NCBI GenBank assembly: GCA_963575745.1
Contig: CAUYUJ010006358.1
Location: forward strand, 175,001-225,000
DNA length: 50,000 bases
Direction: 5' to 3'
Origin: Prorocentrum cordatum
Taxonomy: Eukaryota > Sar > Dinophyceae > Prorocentrales > Prorocentraceae
Shown piece after piece: positions 26,240-36,599 of this stretch. The number at the start of each line of letters is the position of its first letter. Within the stretch, counting starts at the first letter, position 1. The translations under genes and the position numbers were made by a program. The notes below the pieces were generated by a model, which saw nothing but the letters and a program-made list of their open reading frames with translations, searched no databases and was not told the DNA's origin.

Positions 26240-27350
26240 TTGCCCCGTCCCCACGTGCCCGGCGCAGGGGGCCAGGCGCGGGGCGGCCTCGGGGCGGGCG
26301 GGGCCAGCCTCCGCGACTCGCGCCGCGGGTCTTTGCGAGGCGGGGGCGGCTGGGGGGGCAGCATGGAGCTCGGAGACGGTCGAACGTGGCGCCATTCATG
26401 GGGGCGAGCGAGCGGCGGGTTGGAGCGCCCGTTTCCCGCGGCCACGGCCCGCGCCCGGGAGAGGCCGCCTTCGGGGCCAGACGATTGGGAGGCGCCGCTG
26501 GGCGGCAGCGCGCAGGCAGTTGAGAAGGGGAGCCCACGCTGGGCGCGGGCGTGTCAGGCGGCCCGAACGGGGTCTTCGCGGCGCTGGGGCCCCTCGGCGC
26601 GCGCCGCGGCAAAATTCTTCGAATTCCGTCCCCGAGGCCTGGGGGCTTACGCCTGAGGGCGATCTCCTGGGCGGCGGGGCCGACGGACAAACGGGCGCGG
26701 CATCCAGGGCCGATCCGAACGAGCGGCCATTGGCGGCGTTCCGCGCCGAGCTTTCGGGGGGCCAGGGTCCACTCGACTCGAGATTGCGTTGGCCTGGAAT
26801 GGCCGCCGCGCGAGGGGGGCCGGGGGGCGGGCGACCCTGGCGACGTGGAGACGACGGATTCCGACGCGTCTCGTGGGTTCTGGCGTCCACGTGCCGGCCG
26901 CGGTTTTGAAGGGGCGCGTGCTCGTTGAGACGACGCTGACCGCCGAAGAGCATCGCGAGTCGGGCGCCGTGGAGGGGGCGGCGGCTCCGCGGCGACAGCC
27001 CCGCTCAGCGCGCCGCTGGCGAGCTCGCGCGGGCGGGGCTGGAGCGGCGGCAGCAGCGCGCTTCGGCGGGAGAGGGCGCCGGCGAGGAGACGGCGGCCCG
27101 CATGCGGCACGGGAAGCGGCGCCCGCCGCGCGCCGCGGCGCAGCTGCAGCGCGCCGGCCCCTTCGCGCGCGCGAGCGGCGCGCGGCGGTGGCGGCGTCGG
27201 GAAAGGGGAGGAGCAGGGGCGAGGTGCGACGGCGGTCGGGGCGGGGCCCCGCCGCCCCCCTCTCGCACCCGGGTCTCCTGCGCCCCCCATTTCGTTTTTG
27301 TCGGGTGCCCCGCGCCCATCGCAAAGGGGGAGGGGGGGGGCGCCAAGTTC
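26240..27350. other. Very GC-rich region without supported gene
   Basis: All six frames are long and Arg/Gly/Pro/Ala-rich, as expected from composition. I could not choose a frame. Confidence 0.4.
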
Positions 27351-27360
27351 TCGGGGGCGG

Positions 27361-27450
27361 CAGGTGCCCTGCGCGCAGGGCCCTGGCACGGCCGCCGGTC
27401 ACAGCGGCGTCGCCGTCGCCCCGTTCGCCCCCTCGTGCCGCTATCGCACC
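27361..27450 (+). repeat. Direct repeat of about 95 bp, copy 1
   Basis: GCAGGTGCCCTGCGCGCAGGG..., GCCGCCGGTCACAGCGGCGT and CCGCTATCGCACCG recur at 27532-27620 with about 85% identity, 171 bases apart. Confidence 0.82.
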
Positions 27451-27531
27451 GTCATTGCAAGGGTCATCGATGATGCGCTCCCGCGTGCCAACGCGAACGC
27501 GCGCCCTCAATCCAGTTCTTGAAAGTGGCGG

Positions 27532-27625
27532 GTGCCCGGCGTTCAGGGCCCCCGGCGCCGCCGCCGGTCACGGCGGCGTCGCCGTCGCACCGTTCGCCCC
27601 CTTTTACCGCTATCGCACCGCTATA
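27532..27625 (+). repeat. Direct repeat copy 2 ending in palindrome
   Basis: Second copy, ending in ACCGCTATATAGCGGT (27610-27625), a perfect 16-base palindrome followed by TTTT. The first copy lacks the palindrome (CACCGTCATTG). Confidence 0.82.
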
Positions 27626-28263
27626 TAGCGGTTTTTCATTTCTCTTCGGGGCTCATCGAGGACGCGTGTTGTTCTTTACTTTTCGTTTGCCCAGACCCTC
27701 TGCAGCCCCCCCTGTCGCGCGGCGCCGGCTGCCCGCGCGCGCCGTTCTTCGCCGGGCCGACGCTCGGCCCGGGAGCGATGTGCGCGGATGGCGGACGGGC
27801 CCAAGTGTTCGGCTTGCTCAGTCGCCGCTTTGCCCCCCCATCATTGCGTCTCTTTCCTCGCCTCCCCGCCGGGGGGGGGGGGCGTCGGCCCCCCGGGCCA
27901 GGGCAATAGCTATTGGGGACATTAGCAAGTCGGAGAAGCGACGCGCTCTCCAGCGCAGTCGCATTTTGGTCGCCCAGTGAATTTGTTTTTCCTGCGCTTG
28001 GTCTTTTCTGCCGCTGCGCTGCAGCATTTTGGTCTTTGTCCGGGTCGAGAGAAGGGGCTCGTAGCTTTTCCAGACCTTAGTCTGGGTTTTTTGTTTTTAG
28101 AGTCTAGGAATATTGCGGCCAATCCGTTCTTTTCCCCCGCGCGGCTCGTTCGCGTCGCCGTCGGGAAATCTGTTTCGCGGCGCGTTGGGCACGCCGGTCC
28201 CGCGCGCCCCGGTTTAGCGGGCCCTGCGCGCCATGTTGGGCGAGGCGCCAGGGAGTGAAGACG

Positions 28264-28312
28264 GGGGGGTGCGCGCTGCCGCCAAAGGCCATGGCTTTGG
28301 CGGAGCCGCGCG
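28264..28312. repeat. Hairpin CCGCCAAAG / CTTTGGCGG
   Basis: GCTGCCGCCAAAGGCCATGG and CTTTGGCGGAGCCGCGC form a near-perfect palindrome of about 26 bases with GC-rich extensions. Confidence 0.75.
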
Positions 28313-28921
28313 CGGATTTGTTCTGCCGGTGGCTGCGCGCTGCCCCCCCGCCCGATTCGACCTTAAGGGTCAGCGATATTCAGTGTCCAGCGCGGCTGAT
28401 GGGTTTGATTCAGAACAGGGAAAGCACCTACTCACTCACTGTTTTATTAGCTTTGCGCCGGTCGGGGGCGTCGTTGAGAGGGTGCCTGGCACGGGTGCGG
28501 GGGTCGGGGTGGCGTCGGCGTTTGGGGCTGGCGACTTGCGCCGCAAGTGCGCTTAGCTGGCCGCATTTGTTTAGTGCGCGTGACGGGTGGAAAGGCCGCT
28601 GGCTAGCAATTGGCAGCCTGCTGCCCGCGCGCCAGAACATATCGCCGCGCGCTCGCAACGGGGCGCGGGAAAATGGGGGTCGGGAAGAGAGATCTCGAGT
28701 CTCCTTCCCAAGGACCACCTCGATAGGCAGCAAGCAATTTTCTTTCTGTTCACATGCCGCACGGCCAACCGAACGAACGAACAATTGTCTCGGAGCGCCG
28801 TGTTAGCTTCGCCCGCGCGCATCCTGGCTTCCTTCCGTTGCTTCCTTTGCTTCTTTCTCGCCCTCCTCTTCTTTTTCTTTTTCCCCTTGCTCTGCCTTGC
28901 CCTGCCCCCCTTCCTCTTCAG

Positions 28922-29260
28922 CTCGGAGCTGTCGCCGCGCGCGAAAAGCGCAGCCCAGAGGGCGTTGCTGCAATTCCTGCGTGCGCCACGAAGTCTCGCG
29001 CAATTCCTCTGCGCGCGGTCTGGTTGCATTGCCGGCGCGGGGGGCGCGCGGAGGAATTCCCCTCGCGCGCGATCGTTTTCGCCAGCCCCGCAAGAGCGCG
29101 CGCGATTCCTACGCGTGGAGCTCGTTTTCCCGCCTCGAGGAGCGCGCTTGGCCTGGCACTGCAAGCGCGAGGCATTGGCGCCTGCCAGCGCGACGCAGCT
29201 GCGTCGCGCGACCAAGACAACCCCGCGTGGATTTCGGCACTTATGCCGAAATCGCGCTGA
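28922..29260 (+). CDS. Possible exon after long pyrimidine tract
   Basis: Preceded by about 90 bases that are almost all pyrimidine, ending CCTTCCTCTTCAG. The frame reads LGAVAAREKRSPEGVAAIPA and onward to a stop at 29258-29260. The nucleotide sequence has internal near-repeats (CAATTCCTGCGTGCG, CAATTCCTCTGCGCG, GAATTCCCCTCGCGCG), so the protein reading is doubtful. The pyrimidine tract itself is the better-supported feature. Confidence 0.22.
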   Translation, partial: LGAVAAREKRSPEGVAAIPACATKSRAIPLRAVWLHCRRGGRAEEFPSRAIVFASPARARAIPTRGARFPASRSALGLALQARGIGACQRDAAASRDQDNPAWISALMPKSR

Positions 29261-29363
29261 CAGCTGGCCAGCCTCATCGCCGGCCCCGCGCGCCCGCGCG
29301 CGTGCGACTGCGTTCTGCTGCCGCGACGCGCGTAGCTGTCAACGGATGAGCAAACTGATGTTG

Positions 29364-29394
29364 CATGGTGGTTTGGCTGTGCCAAACCGCCATG
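29364..29394. repeat. Hairpin CATGGTGGTTTGGC / GCCAAACCGCCATG
   Basis: A 14-base stem with one mismatch and a 3-base loop (TGT). It is isolated, with no second copy seen. Confidence 0.85.
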
Positions 29395-29399
29395 TAATG

Positions 29400-31240
29400 T
29401 CTGTTGGTAGCGGAGCTTTGGATCGCGTCGCCGCCGACAGCGCTGCCGCACCATGCCTTTCAACTGCGTATTAGAGCGCGGCCGTGCGTCAACCCTGGTT
29501 CGGATCTCCGGGGGTCCAGTGGCATGGGTGCACATGCGTTGCGCCGTTGGTGGTGCCAAAATCCTATGTGCAATTCCTTTGTGTTCTCTTCTGGCTCCTA
29601 CTGATGTTGATCGAATTCTTTGGCTCTCTCAGGGGCGTCGTATTCCGCGAGCGCTCGCTTCCGAACATTTGCGCTCGTGGAGTGCTGTGAATCATGTCTT
29701 CCGCTGTCTTGCCTGAGACGCTTTGCTTTATTTTTGCGCTGATAATGATTGCCTCCAGTTGCGCGGGTCGACGCCCCCGCTGCGCCGCCCGCTCACTGGC
29801 GCCGTCGGACAGAAACAGATGCTGTCGGCGAGGGGGAGCTATGCGCGTGACCGCTCAGTTCTCGAAGCCAAGGCTTTGCGGTGCCCGCTGCGCCAAAGAA
29901 CGCGCGGACTGGCGGGGAAGGGCAGCCGCGATCTCTCGGGCCATTTGCGCCTTGCGGATCAACGGCGGGGGCGGGCGACCACGCCGCATTTGAACCTGGA
30001 GTTCGCCAGTTCGTCCGCGAGAGAATCCTGGCCCCCTCCGTCTCTATGGGGTAGCGCGGCGACGAACGGCGCAAAAGTTTGGATCGCGTCCATGAGTTTC
30101 GGGCGATTGAAGCCGCGGCGCCCGTCGCGCGCCTCATGCGCCGGTAGCGCTGGGCCCCCTGCCAGCGGTTGCGCGCGGCCCCCCCGCGGGGGCTGGCGAA
30201 GACCGAGAAACGAACTTCCGCGAGCATCGCCTGGGGATCTTCTCCAAGCGGGGCGATGGTGGCGCGCGAAACGCGACAAGTGTGGGGGATGGATCCGGCC
30301 GCGAAGAACCCCGAACATGATAAAGAACCAGAGCGGAAGTTTGAATCCGGCCATGCAGGGCCCCAGTGAACGGGCGACAAACATGGCCGACGACGCAGCG
30401 AAAGGGCAGACGAATAACAAGAAAGTCCGACGATAAGGAAAGGAGGCCGACGACAAATTCAAACGACAGGAAAGACCATCTGCCAACGAAAAGGCGGCGG
30501 GCGACAAATTCCATTGGCGGACCAGAGCCGCGGCAAAATCCGCAGTGGCAGCGACGCAATGATCTCTGGAAGATGCGCGACAGAAATTGTGGAAGCGCCG
30601 TTCGCATTGTAAATTCATTGGGAATGTTGACCACGGGGCAACTTTGTCACGCGGTTCGGTCGGGCGATTCGTCGTCGCGCGTTCCGCGCGCCCCGCGGGC
30701 TCGCGCCCGCGCTGGGTTTCTCCGCGCGCACTGGCGCCATCGCGCGCGCGCGTGCCGCTCGGTGGGATGAGCGCGCGCTGGAGGAGATGCGCGCGCGCCG
30801 ATGCCATCGCGCGCTCCTCCGCTGCGGGCGAAGCGCGAGGCGCGCGCTCGCGCGCCCCCCCCCCGCGCGCGCGCTGACGTCGCGCGGCGAGCCCGGCGCG
30901 CGCCGCTGGCGCGCTCGCGGGGGATGACTCGCGCGCGCAACAATGCAGTGACTCATCAGGGGCAGCGCGTAGTCCGTCCGCTTCGCGCACGGCGCGAGAC
31001 CAGCGCCAACGCGAGAGCTGCGATCCGGGGCGGGCGGCGGTGTCAGAGTCAAATCCGCAAATCGCTCAACGCAGGTCGGCACGTTTCAGTTGAGATTTTT
31101 AGATGAAGAGCCTGTCGAACGATTTGTCTGTGGATGCTGTCCTTTTGGTAATGGAGAGGTGAGAAACCTTGCCGCGCGAAGTCATTTTTCCCCCCGCGGC
31201 GCGCCGGCGTCGCAACCTTTTTTGAGAAAGGGAACACGTT
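29400..31240. other. Low-repeat region without firm gene
   Basis: GCGCGC-rich but free of arrays. One minus-strand stretch (about 29965-30112) reads RPKLMDAIQTFAPFVAALPH then RDGGGQDSLADELANSRFKC and looks protein-like. No splice support was found. 30400-30530 is purine-rich. Confidence 0.35.
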
Positions 31241-31261
31241 CGTGACGTGAACGTCACGCAG

Positions 31262-31432
31262 GATGACGTCATCGAGGGCATGCGGGGCCGCGCCGAGTGC
31301 GAAGTCAAAGGGGCCACCGCAGTCGACGCGAGGCAAAGGGGCAAGGCACTCGTCGAATGGCTCTCCAATGCGAAGCCGACGGTCGTCGAGCCCCACCTGA
31401 TCACCAAATGGCAGCCCCGACATGATGGCGAA
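31262..31432 (+). CDS. Coding-like segment A
   Basis: After CGTGAACGTCACGCAG the frame reads DDVIEGMRGRAECEVKGATA, VDARQRGKALVEWLSNAKPT and VVEPHLITKWQP. This is one of the best coding-like segments in the window. Downstream, coding character passes into a different frame (segment B), which implies a frameshift or an unseen intron near 31425-31445. No family is recognised. Confidence 0.4.
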
Positions 31433-31956
31433 TATTCACACGCGCGAGGGAAACTTGCTGCCCGCTCTCCATCCTCGACGCCAAGACGATCGAGTTCAGC
31501 GGGCTCTGGGCGCCGCCCGCCCTCGCGCTCGCAGATTGCCGCGCCGTTATCGACCGGGCCGTGGAGCGCGCCGGAGAAATCCCATGCGTGAGATGGACAA
31601 TGGAGGACCGCGATTTCTCGTCCCGTTGCTCGCCCGCGGCGAGGGCGCCGACGAGACCGCCGGCGCAGACGTCCGCCGGCTACCGCGGTCTGGATGCAAC
31701 ACTTGGTCGGCTGGTCGGCTTCTTCAACGAGTGGTTGCGGCAGCTCCAGATCGCCGTTATCATGCTGCAGCCTCAGGCGGAGGGCGATCGAGCCCTCGGG
31801 CTTCCCCCGCAGCTCTGCAGGGCCCGGGGGGAGCTCACCAGGCCCATGGTCGCGAAGTGGGCAAGCGCTGGTGCGAGGCGCTGGCGGGAAGCAGCTGCCC
31901 GCGCGCGGCGGCGGCGCGCGTCGTTGGCGGCGAGATCTGCGACGCGCCGGCATTAG
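31426..31956 (+). CDS. Coding-like segment B, 177 codons
   Basis: Open from just after a TGA at 31423 to a TAG at 31954-31956, with no early Met needed. It reads ILDAKTIEFSGLWAPPALAL, ADCRAVIDRAVERAGEIPCV, LGRLVGFFNEWLRQLQIAVI and GELTRPMVAKWASAGARRW. The helical, Leu/Ala-rich pattern is protein-like. It could be an exon of the same gene as segment A or part of a decayed retroelement. I cannot name a domain. Confidence 0.38.
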   Translation, partial: WRIFTRARETCCPLSILDAKTIEFSGLWAPPALALADCRAVIDRAVERAGEIPCVRWTMEDRDFSSRCSPAARAPTRPPAQTSAGYRGLDATLGRLVGFFNEWLRQLQIAVIMLQPQAEGDRALGLPPQLCRARGELTRPMVAKWASAGARRWREAAARARRRRASLAARSATRRH

Positions 31957-32339
31957 CGGACATCCGCAGGTTCCACGACGCGCTCGACCTCTTCCGGGTG
32001 GCGCAAGCAGTTCGGCATCCCCACTTTTCCCCGAGGGTCTGCGCACCAGAACTGCCGCTTCGCAGTTTCGCGAGATCCCTGCGGCAATCATCTACATGCG
32101 AGCGCGCGATCAGCTCGAGCCGCGCGCTGGTGGCGGGCTCGGTCCTCCTTCGCGTTCCCCGCCGTGCTCCCGGTTGCGCCCTGCGCGCATGGTCGTTGTT
32201 CTCAGGGCCACCGGCAGCAAGTGGATAGTGCAAATCGCGGCAAACTTTGCGAATCTCACCAATGCGGAATGCTTGACAGCGCCGGGGCTATATATGGCAG
32301 ATCAGAGTGCCATCATCACCACCGACATGACCATGTTCA

Positions 32340-32930
32340 ATGAGATCAGTTGGCGAGCCACGGCGGGCAGGGCGGTCGTCAGTCTGGCATCGGTTGGCCA
32401 AGATCTGGGCCAAGACAGATCTGGGCGATCGCCGATGCAGAGACGAACGCGCACCAAAAATAAGAACGCAGCAGCAACGCGAATGGCAGCTGTTCGTGCC
32501 GAGCTACGCGGGCTCTGACGCTGGCGACAGCGAGACTTCGTATTTCAAGGGCCCATAGCCTTCGCGGACACCTCGAACCTCGAACCTATGCGGCTATGGT
32601 TGGGTTTGCGACCAGTGCCATCGAATCCAGGGAGAGTGCCAACTGCGCGAGCCTCGCGTGCATATTGAGACTAGCGACAGTATGAAGAAGCACGCTTACG
32701 AGGGTCGCTCAGTGATCCCAGCCCCTGGCTACGATGGCTGTTCCCGCGGGGGTGGGCAGCGCCGCCAGATTGCGGCGCAGAGGACCAGCGCCGCCGCGTC
32801 AGTCCGATGCGACGCGCGAGACGGCCGCCAGCTTCGACGGCAGCGGAGGCAAATATGCGCCGGGCCCGATGCATTGGAAATGTACACGGGGATAGGGCTT
32901 GGTCGCGCCACGGAAAGCCGAGGACGCTAG
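32340..32930 (+). pseudogene. Coding-like segment C with in-frame stop
   Basis: One frame spans the interval with a single TAG at 32556-32558. Before it: KIRTQQQREWQLFVPSYAGS then DAGDSETSYFKGP. After it: LCGYGWVCDQCHRIQGECQL then REPRVHIETSDSMKKHAYEG and RSVIPAPGYDGC. The four Cys of CGYGWVCDQC...GEC could form a small zinc site. A stop in an otherwise consistent frame suggests decay, or an intron over the stop. The gene is unknown. Confidence 0.38.
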
Positions 32931-32942
32931 CGACCACGGTGC

Positions 32943-33139
32943 GACCTCGGCGCCGACGAGGGCCAGGACGTCAGAAATTGGCGTCCCAGAGAGGCTTCCA
33001 GGAATTAGATTTGGATCATCCGCGCCGCCCAGTCTCGCCGCCAGGCGCCAAACGAATCATGCCGCAGAACTGTTGTCCGTGCGCCGAGCAAGAATCAGCG
33101 CGCGCGCCATGCTGCTCACACGGGCGGTTTCTGATGTAA
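32943..33139 (+). CDS. Coding-like segment D ending in stop
   Basis: The frame reads KLASQRGFQELDLDHPRRPV, SPPGAKRIMPQNCCPCAEQE and SARAPCCSHGRFLM to a TAA. Five Cys lie near the end. It could be the 3' end of the gene represented by segments A-C. It lies in another frame from C, so an intron or shift would be needed. Confidence 0.3.
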
Positions 33140-33324
33140 CGATCCGGGGTTGGCGGCGCGATCCGTCGCAGACAGCTGGGGGTCAAGCGAGCCAGCGCTG
33201 ACGCGTGGGATCTGACAGCTGGCTCGGCAATTTCATCGCCGACGCATTTGCAGCGCGGGCGCCATCGTGCCACGACATCCCCGATGCAAATATGGAGATG
33301 CATGAGCGGTGTGGAGGATGTCTC

Positions 33325-33475
33325 AGGCCATGTGCGCGACCCTCAAGGCGCGCGCGTCTCTGAAGAGCGCCCTGCGGCCAAGTGCCCTGTGCGGGCGGCA
33401 TTCCACAGGGGGTGGGCGCCTGCTGACTGGCTGTCTGGATCGTTCATCCCGCTCACAGGTTCTCAGCCGATTTGC
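33325..33475 (+). repeat. Duplicated segment, copy 1 (partner 35.8 kb)
   Basis: GAGGCGCGCGCGTCTCTG-type block, a GCCATTCCRCARGGGGTGGGC block and TCTGGATCGTTCATCCCGCTCACAG. About 70% identical to 35845-35978. The peptide read in one frame is also similar in both copies (ARVSEERPAAKC and ARVSAECRAADC). Confidence 0.72.
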
Positions 33476-33479
33476 TTTG

Positions 33480-34070
33480 CCCTCCGGGCCATGTGACCAT
33501 CGTTGCGTGTTTGCTCATTCTGAGTTGTGATTGTGCTTCGTCGCGCGATGGGCGGCGCAACTGCTCCAGGTGGCGCGACGGATCTCATCGCCCACTTTGA
33601 GTTGTGCAGCGCCAATCGAAGGACTGCGCAATAGCTTCAGATCATGGGGCGGTCCGTTACCAGTATATTCAATTCATGCATTTTCGCTGACAATACATCG
33701 TCTACAATCGCTTGGCGCTCAGGTCACCAATGCGTCCAGGCAGGTCGCCTGCCAGCAATCTTATCGAATTTTATACCGCGTACTTCTACTTTCATGGGAA
33801 GGCGTCCGAGTACGACCCACGCGAAGCATTATCCCCATGATTCCTACTTTGATGTCGGCATCACATATTTGATACATATTTTGATCATCTATCATGTTTG
33901 AGGCCTGGAGTGGCTCACGTTATACGTTCTAGCTGATCAAGTGTCATCACAACTTCGGTCTTGATGTCATTGTAATCCGGGTCCCAATTTTATTTCAAAT
34001 GTGCCCCCCATTCTCGAGGTCATTTCTATTTCTCCCACGCCGTCTTTCGTCGGGGCGGAGGTTTCGCTTT
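33480..34070. other. AT-richer region, no supported gene
   Basis: Around 33.65-33.98 kb the sequence is unusually AT-rich for this window (TTTTGATCATCTATCATG). I see no array or inverted repeat. Confidence 0.4.
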
Positions 34071-34084
34071 CCGCCTTCCCGCAG

Positions 34085-34288
34085 GTGCACGTCGACGCCC
34101 TCCTCATATCGCTTTCCGTTGCCCTTTGCTATCTCCATCCATCCATTGCTCCTCTCCCGCCATGCATGTGTCCTGTCTTCTTTCTCCTCGCGCTTATATC
34201 TGTGCATGTTGTCACCATGCGCACATTTATTGTTGGGGCGATTGCTGGAAGCTGTCTCATACCGAACGGTCTTCGCTTAACCTTTTGA
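34085..34288 (+). CDS. Candidate exon with hydrophobic segments
   Basis: Acceptor TTTCCGCCTTCCCGCAG, then VHVDALLISLSVALCYLHPS and, further on, FFLLALISVHVVTMRTFIVG then AIAGSCLIPNG to a stop. Two stretches could be membrane helices. The middle is pyrimidine-rich, which biases towards Leu/Ser/Pro, so it could be coincidental. Confidence 0.25.
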   Translation: MHVDALLISLSVALCYLHPSIAPLPPCMCPVFFLLALISVHVVTMRTFIVGAIAGSCLIPNGLRLTF

Positions 34289-34337
34289 TGCATCTGAGCG
34301 CGCGTGTAGTGCTTGCGGAACGAATCTCCGCGATCGT

Positions 34338-34577
34338 TTGCGGAGCACCAACGCCCTGGCAGAGTTGCATGATGCGCGGGCCCAGACCTGCAGGCTGGCG
34401 ATCCCGACGTCGGCTTGCGATTTCGCCTCCCTCGAAGCCCGATTGGCCGAGGCATGGGCGGCGGCGTGCCTCGTGCAGGACTGGCATTTCGTTCCCCCAG
34501 TCGAGAAGAGTAGCCCCGAGCTGGCGAGGGCGCCCGGTGCCCAGGCATTCGCTACATGTCACTTCCCCCAGGTTTGA
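34338..34577 (+). CDS. Candidate exon, unassigned
   Basis: The frame reads ALAELHDARAQTCRLAIPTS, ACDFASLEARLAEAWAAACL and VQDWHFVPPVEKSSPELARA, a balanced, helix-prone composition. CCCAGACCTGCAG (ending 34393) could be an acceptor and CCCCCAG|GTTTGA (34571 onward) a donor. Otherwise the frame ends in that TGA. No family is recognised. Confidence 0.42.
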   Translation: MRSTNALAELHDARAQTCRLAIPTSACDFASLEARLAEAWAAACLVQDWHFVPPVEKSSPELARAPGAQAFATCHFPQV

Positions 34578-34599
34578 AAATAGATTCGTGAATCAGAAA

Positions 34600-35180
34600 T
34601 GCTGAAGGCACGGGCCGCGGACTCCTTTGCCCGCTTGGACTGCGTGCAAGTCGCGCGGTGGACATCGCGCCGGGCAAGCAGGGGCCGAGTTTACTCTGCG
34701 CGCGCAGACGATTCCGAGACGTCGATGGCGGGTGCCCATAGGCACCCGTAGCTGACGCATGACTTTCTGATTGGTTATGTGGTTGATGGTTTCCACGGTC
34801 GCATTCAGGTTGCTCTTCCTCGCAGAGCTCGCAGCGTCCACAACTGCAGGTTGAGTCCTCGCGGTGGACCCCGCTGCAGCTCCGCGCAGATCTTTATTCT
34901 CTTCTCTTGCAACGTATGGGCGCGGATGTCCTTCTTGGGGGGGGGTCTTTCCCCGTGTCTCCCTTCCTCCTCCGCTTTTTCGGTCCCGCAGCCTCTGGAG
35001 GTCGTGGGAATTCACCTTGCCGCGTCTCCCTGGAGTCGGGCCCGTTCCTTTCACTCTTTCCCTTTCTTCTTGTCGCAAATAAGGGACCTCTGCGGGGGGC
35101 CGCTGCCCTGCAAACTGGCACCTCTCACCGCAGAGCATTCGCACGCATGCTCGAGGTGGCCAGAGTCCGGCCCCGGCCGC
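34600..35180. other. No supported gene
   Basis: Includes a small hairpin at 34729-34748 (CGGGTGCC-CATA-GGCACCCG) and pyrimidine-rich stretches at 34885-35075. No convincing exon. Confidence 0.4.
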
Positions 35181-35183
35181 GAA

Positions 35184-35252
35184 GAGCAGCCCATTTTGGC
35201 TGGGGCCGCCTCGCCCCGAATCGCTAAAAGCAGCCCGTTTTGGGCGGGGCAA
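35184..35252 (+). repeat. Two-copy repeat AGCAGCCCRTTTTGG
   Basis: AGCAGCCCATTTTGGCTGGGGC and AGCAGCCCGTTTTGGGCGGGGC lie 45 bases apart, each preceded by CGA-rich sequence. The first has an 11-base match to the core of the dinoflagellate spliced leader (CCATTTTGGCT), but see the rejected items. Confidence 0.6.
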
Positions 35253-35844
35253 TGCGTTCCCTTATCGCCTTCCTTCCTCTTGTTTCCCTCTCTCGCGTGG
35301 TCTCGCGTCGGGGGGGCGGCCGGCGGCGCCGTCCGTGCCCTCGCTCCTCGGGGCAGTTGGGCCTCGAGGAATCCAGTGGTTGAGCTCGCGCGGTGCCCCC
35401 GCCCCCCAGGGCCGTGAGCCTCGAGGCCTCGAGCAATCCAGTGGTTGTGCTCGCAGCGTTTGTCCTGCCCCCCCGCGGCTGCGAGACGCGCGTCGACGTG
35501 CTCAAGCCCTTGCGCGCTCTCACAACCCTGCTTTCATTCTCGGTTGCTCCCGCCAGGTGCGCACGTTGCACTGCAGCGTGCTGCGCAGTGGGCAATCCAA
35601 CCCACATCCATGATATTTGGGCGTCGTGTACACATGCCATTCCTTTCAATCTGCTTCCCCACATGTGCACATCCGGACGTTTGTCTACCACCGCCTCTCT
35701 TGGGATGCTATCGCTGCGAGGCCTGTTGACCAGGCCTTTCGCATCTTCTGTTCGCTTCCGCCACCCTCGCGTCGCGCGGGGGTGCGTTGGAGCTGTCTCA
35801 GGCCAGGCCGGCGGGGGCGCCCGCAGTTGTCCTTTTGTTTCATC

Positions 35845-35978
35845 TCTCTGCGCGTGACACTCGAGGCGCGCGCGTCTCTGCGGAGTGTCGCGCGGCCGAT
35901 TGCCTTGCGCAGGCGCCATTCCGCAAGGGGTGGGCATGCGTTGGCTGGCCGTCTGGTCTGTTCATCCCTCTCACGAGC
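35845..35978 (+). repeat. Duplicated segment, copy 2 (partner 33.3 kb)
   Basis: Partner of 33325-33475. An additional upstream match (TGTCTCAGGCCA) suggests the duplicated unit begins near 35800. The pyrimidine-rich ATCCCTCTCAC end corresponds to the ATCCCGCTCACAG end of copy 1. Confidence 0.72.
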
Positions 35979-35993
35979 GGGCGCGGGCTACAG

Positions 35994-36111
35994 CGGCGAC
36001 GGCGTGGAGGCGCTTGGCTCGTGCGACTATGGAGGCCTGCGGGAGAGATCCTTCGAGTCAGATCTCTGCGCGGGGCGTTTCCCGCGCCGCATAAATGACA
36101 GCGAAGAGTGA
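35994..36111 (+). CDS. Candidate terminal exon
   Basis: After GCGGGCTACAG the frame reads GDGVEALGSCDYGGLRERSF then ESDLCAGRFPRRINDSEE and a TGA. The composition is acidic and mixed, quite unlike neighbouring frames, and it fits a C-terminal exon. It lies 15 bases after the duplicated segment. No family is recognised. Confidence 0.4.
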
Positions 36112-36114
36112 CGT

Positions 36115-36580
36115 GAACTTCGCGGTTTCCACTTGCCCCGCGCCCTTGTAAAGTTTCAGAGCCGATGGCAACGCAGTGCTCGCGGGGGGCAACTTTGCAA
36201 TCGAACTGGGGCTTTAGTCATCGAGCGCTGGCTTAAGCAATGCCGCCTGCGGAATTCCATTGTTAAGGACCGTATGAGTGGTACATCCGTAGGAGTGGGT
36301 CCATTTACCCTTTCCACGCCGTGGTCTATGCTGATTGCTGATGTACCTGATGGTTGGCAACTTGCGGCCGTTGAACTCAGGTATATGATGGTGCGCGATT
36401 GTTTGTGTGTGGGGGTGTGACACGGGTTTTCGGTGAATGTACCCACCCTCGACCAAGTATCCCGGCAAAGAAGCCTAACATCGATGTGTAGGAGCATATC
36501 TGGAAGCATTCCCCTTAAGATTCAGATGATAATCCAGTTATAGAATTCTGCTGTTCTCACAATCGTAGTCGCATTCGCGG
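36115..36580. other. No supported gene
   Basis: Average composition. No array, inverted repeat or exon with splice support. Confidence 0.4.
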
Positions 36581-36599
36581 TGGCAGTCGCAGTGGCAAC

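Noticed and set aside
25440-27389. Several overlapping frames of 480-580 residues
   Set aside because: At over 70% GC, stops are rare and several frames stay open together. Only the part at 25603-26178 has a natural composition.
35184-35210. Relic dinoflagellate spliced leader (AGCCCATTTTGGCT)
   Set aside because: Matches 11 bases of the leader core with an extra C, lacks the following CAAG, and the second copy 45 bases on has diverged. A chance match is not excluded.
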